Assembly (NCBI GenBank): GCA_015493675.1
Contig: WGCR01000038.1
Span: 1-6,634, forward strand
Direction: 5' to 3'
Length of the DNA stretch: 6,634 nucleotides
Source: Anaerolineae bacterium
GTDB lineage: Bacteria; Chloroflexota; Anaerolineae; J102
Part shown: piece by piece, positions 1 to 5,743 of the stretch
How positions within the stretch are numbered: the first letter of the stretch is position 1
Layout: each line of letters begins with the position of its first letter
The notes under the pieces: generated by a model
Told to the model about the DNA's origin: nothing
The model's database searches: none
Seen by the model: only the letters and a program-made list of their open reading frames with translations
Position numbers and translations under genes: made by a program

Positions 1-374
1 CACTGGATAACTACACTCTGGAATTCACGTTGTCCAGTCATGAGGGAAAAGGTTTTGATAACCCTTCTGAGGTTCGCTTTTTCTTTTCCCCCACTTTCCA
101 GGCGCTAATGGAAATAGACTACTATGGCCCGACGCGTATTCAGTGGTATGGTTTCAAAGAAAATGAATGGAAACTAATTTCCTCATCAAGCAAATTCCAG
201 GTTAACAGGTCAGGCAGCCGAATCCAACTAGAGGTGTCTGGCAATACGTATAGGATATATGACGATGGGCAGCTTGCTGGCAAAATAATCTACGGCCAAC
301 GCGAGACAGGGGCGCCATTTGGCCTCAGCATCTATTCAAACAGTATTCGAATTGACGATCTGAGTATCAGGTAG
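1..374 (+). CDS. C-terminal beta-sandwich (LamG/concanavalin-like) domain of a truncated protein
   Basis: The reading frame is open from base 3 and stops with TAG at 372-374, so this is the 3' end of a gene that begins before the window. A TTG at 30 could in principle start it, but the frame upstream is open, has the same beta-strand character (LDNYTLEFTL) and the TTG lacks a ribosome site. The visible 123 or so residues alternate strands and turns and end in a pattern typical of jelly-roll domains of the concanavalin A-like/LamG/DUF1080 type: 'IQLEVSGNTYRIYDDGQL', then a 'GAPFGLSIY' segment and a final 'IRIDDLSIR' strand. Such domains usually bind sugar or protein and often sit at the C-terminus of larger bacterial proteins; the catalytic or signalling part, if any, is not visible. 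GC is about 46% over 61-360, lower than the next gene. Whether it belongs to the same functional cluster is unknown. Confidence 0.75.
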   Translation, partial: LDNYTLEFTLSSHEGKGFDNPSEVRFFFSPTFQALMEIDYYGPTRIQWYGFKENEWKLISSSSKFQVNRSGSRIQLEVSGNTYRIYDDGQLAGKIIYGQRETGAPFGLSIYSNSIRIDDLSIR

Positions 375-473
375 ATAGAGACGCCATGCCAACGAACAAC
401 AAGATTGCCAGGATGACGTGGTTCCTCTGCCACGCCAGTATTTGAGTCATCATCCCATCTCTCCAACAACACC

Positions 474-481
474 GAGAGGAG
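474..481 (+). promoter_or_regulatory. Ribosome binding site for the FtsK-type ATPase gene
   Basis: GAGAGGAG lies four bases before the ATG at 486. It supports that ATG as the start of the large ATPase gene. The spacing is slightly short but the purine match is strong. Confidence 0.7.
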
Positions 482-485
482 CATT

Positions 486-3347
486 ATGTTTGGAAAAGAA
501 AAGATTCCGCTTTTGGAATCGCAAATAGCTGAGGAGGCCATGAAACTGCGTCAGGCCCGTCTGCGCGCCGCCGCCCTGGCCGCCTATGGCGTGCAACAGG
601 CGGACAAGATCGCGGATTACTATGACCCCCTCATCACCACGGAATACCAGCAACTGCGGGCGTTGCTGGCAACCATGCCCGCAGACTACGTAGCGGGGTG
701 GGATGAAGCATCTCGCTGGCGCGACTGGGTCCCCACCGATCTACACGAAACCCCCTGGCTGCGCGTGGGCGATCTCAAGGAATCGCCGCCATCTAATCGG
801 GCGCTTGTGCCAGGATTTCTGCCCTTCATTTCACAAAAGAAGACCATCGTCATCCGTGCAGGAGGCCCTTCTGCGGGGATTGGCCTTTCTGTGCTTCAAT
901 CCCTGATCATCCGTACAGCCCTCATGCTGCCCCATCAGGCCCGCTACACCTTGCTGGATCCATCCGGGGCGGGACGGGCCTTTCCGATGCGGCGCTACCT
1001 GCCCAAGGTGAGAGAAAGCAGCGGCGATGTGTATCGAGACTTGGAGGAAGTGATCGTAGAAACGCAACGCATCATCGAAACCTATCTCGACGCCTCCGTC
1101 ACCTCCTTCGAGCAAGTGCCCAACACCATGCGGGTCAATGAGAACTACAACATGGTTTTTGCCGCCAATTTCCCCAAGGGCTTTGATCGCAGGGCCATCG
1201 AAGCGCTGCTCAAGATCGGCAATACGGGGCATGAAGCGGGCGTCTATTTGTTCATCCACTACAACCCCGATTATGAAATGCCCCGCGACATGAATTTTCA
1301 GCAATTCGAGCGACTGGCGGTGTTCGATGTCAGTGGCATGCAGATGCCTGCTACCGACGGTATCAAGCTACATGTGGATACTGCACCGCCGGCAGAGTTG
1401 CAAAAGCAATTGTTCCAGGCGCTCAAAGATAGCAAGCCGCCGGAACGCACCATCAAGTGGGATGAGTTGTCAGAAAGTAACACCTCGCCCGAGTTGTGGT
1501 GGCAGGGTGACGCCACCGAGTTCATAGAAACCCAGGTGGGCATCCACGGGGCGGATCGACCACTAACGCTTTGGTTCGGGGCAAAGGATGGCCGTCCTTG
1601 CTCTCATGGCGTCTTGGGAGCCATGACCGGTGCCGGCAAATCAAATCTCTATCATGTTATGATTGCGGGCCTCACCACTCGCTACAGCCCGGAAGAATTG
1701 CGATTGTATCTCATCGATGGCAAAGATGGCGTGGAGTTTCAACCCTACCGCAATCTGCCCCACGCCGAGGTGGTGTCATTGCGCTCCTCGCCTGAACTCT
1801 CTCGCAGCGTCCTGGCCGAACTCATCACCGAAAAAGAGCGACGTAACGATCTCTTCGCCGAATCGGGCGTGCGCGACTTCACCGAATATCGGCGAAAAGG
1901 GCAGCCTATGGGCAATCTCCCCCGCATCTTGTTGCTGGTGGACGAGTATCAGGAACTGTTCGAAGGAGATCGCGATGGTGTGGCTTCGGACATGTTGCTG
2001 CAATTGGCGGCCCAGGGCCGCAGCGTGGGCATCCACATGTTCCTGGGGTCTCAGCATTTTGGCGCCGCCAACATGATGCACCGCCAGAAAATATTTGGCA
2101 ACTTCCATCTGCGCGTGGCAATGCAAATGGCCAGCGATGACATTCTGGCGCTGACCGAATTCGGGCGGAAGGGCAAGGCGCTTATCGCCTCCACCTGCAA
2201 CCTGCCCGGCAAGATCGTTATCAATGATCGCAGCGGCGATGATAGCGCCAATATCGCAGGCAAAGTGGCCTATCTTTCCACCGATGAACGAGAGCAGGTG
2301 CTGGATTCATTGGCGGACAAAGCAACGCAAGGGGACGTCCAATTGCCTTCGCGCATCATCTTCGACGGCAAAAAGCAACCCGCTCTTCTCGAAAATCCCC
2401 AATTCCAGACGCTTTTACGCCTGCCAGATTGGCCCGATCCTGTCGAAATCTCACGCATTGCCCGCAAACCGCTGTGGCGAGGCGGTTTCAATGTGCCCGA
2501 TTGGTTCGCGGGCGAGCATCCCTTTATCACCTGGCTGGGGCAAGATTTCTCGGTTCGGGGCCAGGCCCGCATGATCATCAAGCGCGGCGTCATGGAAAAC
2601 ATTATGATCGCGGGCAACGCCAATCCCGAATGCTATGGGATGCAGGCCAGCATCATCGCCAGCCTGGCCGTCAATGCGCCTCCCAAGAAAATTCGCTTCG
2701 TCATCTTCGACGCCAGCATCCCGGAAACGCCCTGGGGAGAAACGCTGGAACAAGTCGTGCAGAAGTTACTGCTGCCCATCTCCTTCGAAGTGAAGTTTAG
2801 TCGGGAACATGATGATATTGAAGAGATGCTGGACGATTTGAATCTCGAGATTGAATGGCGCAAAACCCTTTCTTCGAAAGATCAAACGCGGCAACCGGAG
2901 ATATTTTTCATCGGCTCCGAATTGAATCGCATCGCACAGTTGCGGCAGCGTATGGGAACTTATGGCATGGAGCCCTCGCCTCTGGCTGAGAAATTCGCCA
3001 GCATCTTTTCCGAAGGCCCTGCCCTGGGCGTGCATTGTTCATTGAATTTCTCTGGCGTTTCCTCCATGTCCACGGTGGTGGATCAGCGTCGCGGTCTCAG
3101 TCATTTCAAACATCGGGTCGCCACGCAAATGTCCGAGGACGCCTCTCACACCTTTGTCCGTAGCCGGCAGGCCGCCCGCCTGCAACTGGAAGGCCCCACG
3201 CCCGTCAACGCTCTCTACTTCAATGTCGAGGCCGATAACGCCATCCGATTCAAACCCTACTCCACCAAACAGCAACCGGGCATGCCCTCTCTAGAGGAGC
3301 AGCTTCGAGACCTCGCCGCCCGGTTATCTCCCCGGAGGATTGTGTGA
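486..3347 (+). CDS. FtsK/SpoIIIE (EssC-like) ATPase with three P-loop modules, only the middle one canonical
   Basis: A 953-residue protein. Residues 1-65 are charged and helical. Module 1 (about 105-290) has the fold order of an ATPase but no P-loop lysine (RAGGPSAGIGLSV at 124-136) and no acidic pair at its Walker B-like strand (NYNMVFAANFP). Module 2 (about 335-600) is the active FtsK_SpoIIIE domain: Walker A AMTGAGKS at 379-386, the family strand LYLIDGKDGVEF at 407-418, an ERRNDLFAESGVRDF segment at 451-465, Walker B ILLLVDE at 481-487, the sensor strand GRSVGIHMFLGSQ at 511-523 and a probable arginine finger R543. Module 3 (about 680-925) again lacks GK[ST] (AGNANPECYGM at 709-719) and the DE pair (EIFFIGSELN) but keeps HRVATQM at 876-882. 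Known relatives are hexameric motors that move DNA (FtsK) or drive type VII secretion (EssC/EccC). No membrane segment, FHA domain or FtsK gamma domain is visible, so it is probably cytoplasmic. WXG-like genes immediately downstream favour the EssC-like role; DNA translocation remains possible. Confidence 0.9.
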   Translation: MFGKEKIPLLESQIAEEAMKLRQARLRAAALAAYGVQQADKIADYYDPLITTEYQQLRALLATMPADYVAGWDEASRWRDWVPTDLHETPWLRVGDLKESPPSNRALVPGFLPFISQKKTIVIRAGGPSAGIGLSVLQSLIIRTALMLPHQARYTLLDPSGAGRAFPMRRYLPKVRESSGDVYRDLEEVIVETQRIIETYLDASVTSFEQVPNTMRVNENYNMVFAANFPKGFDRRAIEALLKIGNTGHEAGVYLFIHYNPDYEMPRDMNFQQFERLAVFDVSGMQMPATDGIKLHVDTAPPAELQKQLFQALKDSKPPERTIKWDELSESNTSPELWWQGDATEFIETQVGIHGADRPLTLWFGAKDGRPCSHGVLGAMTGAGKSNLYHVMIAGLTTRYSPEELRLYLIDGKDGVEFQPYRNLPHAEVVSLRSSPELSRSVLAELITEKERRNDLFAESGVRDFTEYRRKGQPMGNLPRILLLVDEYQELFEGDRDGVASDMLLQLAAQGRSVGIHMFLGSQHFGAANMMHRQKIFGNFHLRVAMQMASDDILALTEFGRKGKALIASTCNLPGKIVINDRSGDDSANIAGKVAYLSTDEREQVLDSLADKATQGDVQLPSRIIFDGKKQPALLENPQFQTLLRLPDWPDPVEISRIARKPLWRGGFNVPDWFAGEHPFITWLGQDFSVRGQARMIIKRGVMENIMIAGNANPECYGMQASIIASLAVNAPPKKIRFVIFDASIPETPWGETLEQVVQKLLLPISFEVKFSREHDDIEEMLDDLNLEIEWRKTLSSKDQTRQPEIFFIGSELNRIAQLRQRMGTYGMEPSPLAEKFASIFSEGPALGVHCSLNFSGVSSMSTVVDQRRGLSHFKHRVATQMSEDASHTFVRSRQAARLQLEGPTPVNALYFNVEADNAIRFKPYSTKQQPGMPSLEEQLRDLAARLSPRRIV
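3334..3339 (+). promoter_or_regulatory. Ribosome binding site inside the ATPase gene end, deciding the next start
   Basis: GGAGGA lies seven bases before the ATG at 3347 and only four before the alternative GTG at 3344. The better spacing chooses the ATG. The ATPase stop TGA (3345-3347) and this ATG overlap by one base (TGATG), a usual arrangement for termination-reinitiation coupling. Confidence 0.75.
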
Positions 3348-3613
3348 TGAATGAGCAGCTCGATCATCTTTTGAGGTTTCGCGATCAGTTGATTCGCTTC
3401 AATATGGCGCTGCGCCGGTCGATGCACGATCTGCAAAAAAGCCATGATCATGTCAGCCCCATGTGGCGCGACGACATGCGTAAAGCCTATGATAGGCAAT
3501 GGGAGCCCTTGTTGGAAATGTTGCAACATTACGACAGATCAGATGGGCCACGCTATGTCGAATTCCTGTCCATCAAAATCAACGCTCTGGAACGTTATCT
3601 TTCTGGCAAATAG
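3347..3613 (+). CDS. Small helical WXG100-like protein with a WxDD turn (88 aa)
   Basis: An all-helical, charged protein of WXG100 length (about 100 residues is usual). Helix 1 covers about residues 3-35 and helix 2 about 40-86. The turn between them is 'SPMWRDDMRKAYDRQW' (37-52). W40, D42, D43, Y48 and W52 occupy the same spacing as in the 94- and 144-residue proteins nearby, with W-x-D where classical members have W-x-G. There is no signal peptide, membrane segment or cysteine. WXG100 proteins are usually dimeric helical hairpins exported by, or forming part of, type VII systems and engaging the FtsK-type motor; its position directly behind an EssC-like ATPase, overlapping by one base, suggests the same partnership. 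A GTG at 3344 would add one residue, but the ribosome site favours the ATG at 3347. The family assignment is from motif spacing and context, not from a profile match. Confidence 0.75.
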   Translation: MNEQLDHLLRFRDQLIRFNMALRRSMHDLQKSHDHVSPMWRDDMRKAYDRQWEPLLEMLQHYDRSDGPRYVEFLSIKINALERYLSGK

Positions 3614-3617
3614 GAGG
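3612..3617 (+). promoter_or_regulatory. AGGAGG ribosome binding site overlapping the upstream stop codon
   Basis: A full-consensus AGGAGG begins on the second base of the TAG stop (3611-3613) of the 88-residue gene and lies five bases before the ATG at 3623. It is the best ribosome site in the window and predicts high, coupled expression of the 94-residue protein. Confidence 0.8.
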
Positions 3618-3622
3618 CTGTC

Positions 3623-3907
3623 ATGTCTAGCGTAGACACCCGCTCGTTGTTGAAAGGGCTGGAGGATTACCGAAAGTCCCTGGATAGGCATCTCAAAGAA
3701 TTGAATACGGAATTTCGAGTTATGGAGCAACGCTCACAAGCATTGAATTCCGTCTATACCGGCGATGCCGCCGATGAATTCAGAAAGTATTGGTCGGTAA
3801 CAACTGCAAGGTTTCGGGAATATCTGACCCGAACACAACGCATCTCCGCCATGCTGGATGAGCGCATCGAATATCTGCGAGAATATAACCGGCGCGAGGG
3901 ATTATGA
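3623..3907 (+). CDS. WXG100-like helical-hairpin protein with a YxG turn (94 aa)
   Basis: Of the small proteins this is the closest to a classical WXG100/EsxA protein. Its length (94 residues), two long amphipathic helices (about 5-42 and 49-90) and central turn 'LNSVYTGDAADEFRKYW' (41-57) match the fold, with Y45-T-G47 in place of W-x-G and F53 and W57 at +8 and +12 from Y45. There is no signal peptide, membrane segment or cysteine. The conserved C-terminal YxxxD/E export signal of type VII substrates is not obvious: the tail reads 'YLREYNRREGL', where Y88 plus three gives R rather than an acid, while Y84 plus three gives E87, so a YxxxE match exists (YLRE) but may be chance. The gene sits between the 88-residue gene, whose stop overlaps its ribosome site, and the coiled-coil gene, whose ATG overlaps its stop. 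It is probably a secreted partner or a structural adaptor of the ATPase machine. Confidence 0.8.
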   Translation: MSSVDTRSLLKGLEDYRKSLDRHLKELNTEFRVMEQRSQALNSVYTGDAADEFRKYWSVTTARFREYLTRTQRISAMLDERIEYLREYNRREGL

Positions 3908-4881
3908 AACGCATTCACCCCCGCGTGCTGATGACCGCCCTGGGGGATCTGCAAGAAAGTTGCACCGAGTGGCTGATTGAAGGGCGAGAAACCATCGCCG
4001 CCACTGCCGCTATCCAACGCCGTGAGATGCAACGCGCCCAGACCATCTCTCGCCGCGCCACTATCACGCTCACTCACGCCCAGGACGATTACGATCACGT
4101 CCAGCGTTACAAAAGCGATGTGCAAAAGTGGTTGTCGGAGTGTCAGGCGGCAAAGCATCGCTGTGATGATCTTCTCAGAACCTGCTTGCAGAAAAAAAAG
4201 GACGCTCAGCAAACGCTAGATCATTGGCAGCGTGAACTGCATAAAGCGGAAGAGTGGTTGAGCTGGGCTGCGCAGAGACTGTTGGAGGCGCAAGAAGAGC
4301 TGGATGAAGCGCAATCTGCGTATGAACATGCAGTTTGGGCGTACAACGCGGCAGTGGATCGATACAACAGTTGTGTGCAGAGCAAAGAAAATCGCAATTG
4401 CGGTTCGCTACGGAGCGCTGTGCACCAGGCGGAAACCCGCGTGCATCTTGCTGAAATCCGGGTAGAACGCGCAATAGAGGAGCTTAAGGCGGCTCAGCAT
4501 GAATTCGAACATGCCCAGGCCCGCGTGGCCTGCTGTAAAGGGAGTGTTTCCGCCGCCAAACAGGCCGTATCCATCGCCGAAAATGCTGTCGATGGCGCCG
4601 AACAAGCAGTAGCGGAGGCGGAACGCAGCCTTGATTACGCCAACGCCGCCCTCAAATTCATATTCGAGGCTGACCAACACGCCGAAAGTGCTGTAAATGC
4701 CGCCGAAAAGATGGTGATCCACACCCAAAAAGACCTTCAGGCCCTGGACACCGCATCCAACGCCCATCATCGCGCCGACCGTTTTTTCGAGTCCGCCCAG
4801 CGTCTCCTTATCCTCAGTCGCCAAGATTTGAATTATCGCATCGCCAGGCTGGCTGACTTTGACCGTACAGGGTTGCTCTAA
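3904..4881 (+). CDS. Long coiled-coil protein with heptad-spaced cysteines (325 aa)
   Basis: I do not recognise a family. Almost all of the protein is predicted by eye to be helical, rich in A, E, Q, R and H, with alanine and leucine in heptad-like spacing, strongest at about 95-155 and 170-285. A break with polar residues and glycine (SKENRNCGS, 160-168) suggests two antiparallel helices joined by a loop. There are eight cysteines: C20, C80, C87, C94, C157, C166, C210 and C211. C80, C87 and C94 are exactly seven residues apart, and C157 and C166 flank the loop. No signal peptide or membrane segment is seen. The ATG overlaps the stop of the YxG gene in an ATGA junction; GAGGG (3896-3900) is only three bases away, so coupling probably matters. 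A rod or spacer role in the machine is inferred from shape and place only. It could instead be a large LXG-like secreted helical protein. Confidence 0.85.
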   Translation: MKRIHPRVLMTALGDLQESCTEWLIEGRETIAATAAIQRREMQRAQTISRRATITLTHAQDDYDHVQRYKSDVQKWLSECQAAKHRCDDLLRTCLQKKKDAQQTLDHWQRELHKAEEWLSWAAQRLLEAQEELDEAQSAYEHAVWAYNAAVDRYNSCVQSKENRNCGSLRSAVHQAETRVHLAEIRVERAIEELKAAQHEFEHAQARVACCKGSVSAAKQAVSIAENAVDGAEQAVAEAERSLDYANAALKFIFEADQHAESAVNAAEKMVIHTQKDLQALDTASNAHHRADRFFESAQRLLILSRQDLNYRIARLADFDRTGLL

Positions 4882-4921
4882 CAACTGGCCTAACGCAAGT
4901 CCCCTCAGAAGAGAAAAAAGC

Positions 4922-5356
4922 ATGGAAGAAACACTTTGGAAATTTGCCAGGAAAAATCGAGATTTGCGTGAATTACGACAGGATATCGCGGGCATCTGGC
5001 AGGATGACGCTGCCCGCGATATTAACAGCAGGTACCTCAATCCTCACGAATCAGACGCCGAAGAGGTTCTGGAAGCGCTGCAGAAGCAATACACCTATAT
5101 CACCGAGGCGGCCAAATTCCGTTCCCTGGCCCGGGAAGAAGAGCGTAGCGCCGCTGACTTCACCGATAAAATGACGCGCTCCCTGCATGCCACCGAAAAG
5201 GAGATGGCGCTGGTTTTTTCCAGCCACGAAGAAACGCTGCGACTTCATGGCAAGGCGCAAGACTTGATTCCCAAAATCGATCAGCTCATTCAATCCGCTA
5301 ACTCTTCTTGTCAAGGAGCATTAGATCGTGACGAATACAACCGTAGCTATTCCTGA
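4922..5356 (+). CDS. Helical protein with WXG100-like WxDD segment and a coiled-coil extension (144 aa)
   Basis: The N-terminal helix (about 3-22) leads to the turn 'IAGIWQDDAARDINSRYLNP' (22-41), where W26, D28, D29, I34 and Y38 match the spacing of W40, D42, D43, Y48 and W52 in the 88-residue protein. Residues 44-128 form a long charged coiled coil, so the protein is longer than normal WXG100 members. It has one cysteine (C130), no signal peptide and no membrane segment. I chose the ATG at 4922 because a purine-rich AGAAGAG at 4907-4913 lies eight bases upstream; a TTG at 4859 would add 21 residues and start inside the coiled-coil gene without a good ribosome site, and that extension is not helical. 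The last 29 bases overlap the tail-anchored gene. It is probably a third, divergent helical partner of the ATPase; function is inferred from motif and context. Confidence 0.75.
   Translation: MEETLWKFARKNRDLRELRQDIAGIWQDDAARDINSRYLNPHESDAEEVLEALQKQYTYITEAAKFRSLAREEERSAADFTDKMTRSLHATEKEMALVFSSHEETLRLHGKAQDLIPKIDQLIQSANSSCQGALDRDEYNRSYS
5313..5318 (+). promoter_or_regulatory. Ribosome binding site deciding the GTG start of the tail-anchored gene
   Basis: AAGGAG lies nine bases before the GTG at 5328, within the 3' end of the 144-residue gene. No other start nearby has such a site, so it supports the GTG and the 29-base overlap of the two genes. Confidence 0.7.
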
Positions 5357-5705
5357 TGAATTGCTTCCGCCCCTGCAGAAATACACATCTATAAAGAAGG
5401 AATTTGCCAATGCCATGCAGTCTGCGCAAGAAATGAGAACGCAGGCCCGGCAAGCTCCTTCTGAATCAGGCTATGAACCCATCACCCAATTGACCGATGA
5501 AAACGTTCCTCCGGCGGAGTTATTGGCCGCCCAACGCCAATTATCTCAGGCCCTGAAGGAGATTGCTGAGGCCCAGCAGTCCATCGAACTCAAGGAGCAA
5601 GAGATCGAGCGCATTAAAAGCTCGGCTCGGATGTACACCATTGTCCTCATAGCGATAGCAGTTCTAGTTGTCGTCATTGCCGTAATTATGATAGTGAACG
5701 GTTGA
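5328..5705 (+). CDS. Tail-anchored coiled-coil membrane protein (125 aa)
   Basis: I do not recognise a family. The first 60 residues are mixed and partly disordered (proline-containing 'TVAIPDELLPPLQ', then 'QAPSESGYEP'). Residues 63-98 form a coiled coil rich in A, Q, E and L. Residues 103-123 are a single hydrophobic segment (YTIVLIAIAVLVVVIAVIMIV) followed only by NG, so the protein should be anchored by its C-terminus with the soluble part in the cytoplasm. This is the only membrane segment seen in the complete genes of the cluster. It therefore may tether the ATPase, the helical proteins or the coiled-coil rod to the inner face of the membrane. The start is GTG with AAGGAG nine bases upstream, and it overlaps the previous gene by 29 bases. 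GC falls in the membrane segment, as expected for I/V codons. Confidence 0.85.
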   Translation: MTNTTVAIPDELLPPLQKYTSIKKEFANAMQSAQEMRTQARQAPSESGYEPITQLTDENVPPAELLAAQRQLSQALKEIAEAQQSIELKEQEIERIKSSARMYTIVLIAIAVLVVVIAVIMIVNG

Positions 5706-5743
5706 TTGCTTGTTTCAGAGGGCTTTAGAACACAACTGGCGCC

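Noticed and set aside
417..434. Inverted repeat CGTGG-N8-CCACG in the gap before the ATPase gene.
   Set aside because: Five base pairs without a following T-run is too weak for a terminator and too short to claim as an operator.
405..441. A TTGCCA -35-like box and a CAGTAT -10-like box in the same gap.
   Set aside because: The spacer is 25 bases, far from the usual 17, so I do not call a promoter.
386..445. A 19-codon frame starting with ATG in the gap before the ATPase gene.
   Set aside because: It has no ribosome site and is too short to separate from chance.
831..1304. A 157-codon minus-strand frame opposite the ATPase gene.
   Set aside because: It lies wholly inside the well-supported ATPase gene, has no clear ribosome site and looks like an antisense shadow.
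3754..4212. A 152-codon minus-strand frame across the junction of the YxG and coiled-coil genes.
   Set aside because: Both plus-strand genes are supported by ribosome sites and fold patterns; the antisense frame has no recognisable features.
4859..4921. TTG start extending the 144-residue protein by 21 residues.
   Set aside because: No ribosome site and a non-helical, unrelated-looking extension; the ATG at 4922 is better supported.
4881..5740. The nine-base string ACAACTGGC occurs in both longer gaps of the cluster, before the starts at 4922 and 5744.
   Set aside because: Distances to the start codons differ widely (about 33 and 3 bases), so a shared regulatory site is unlikely; chance is the simpler explanation.
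5706..5743. Possible terminator between the tail-anchored gene and the last gene.
   Set aside because: No stem-loop followed by T residues is visible; read-through is more likely.
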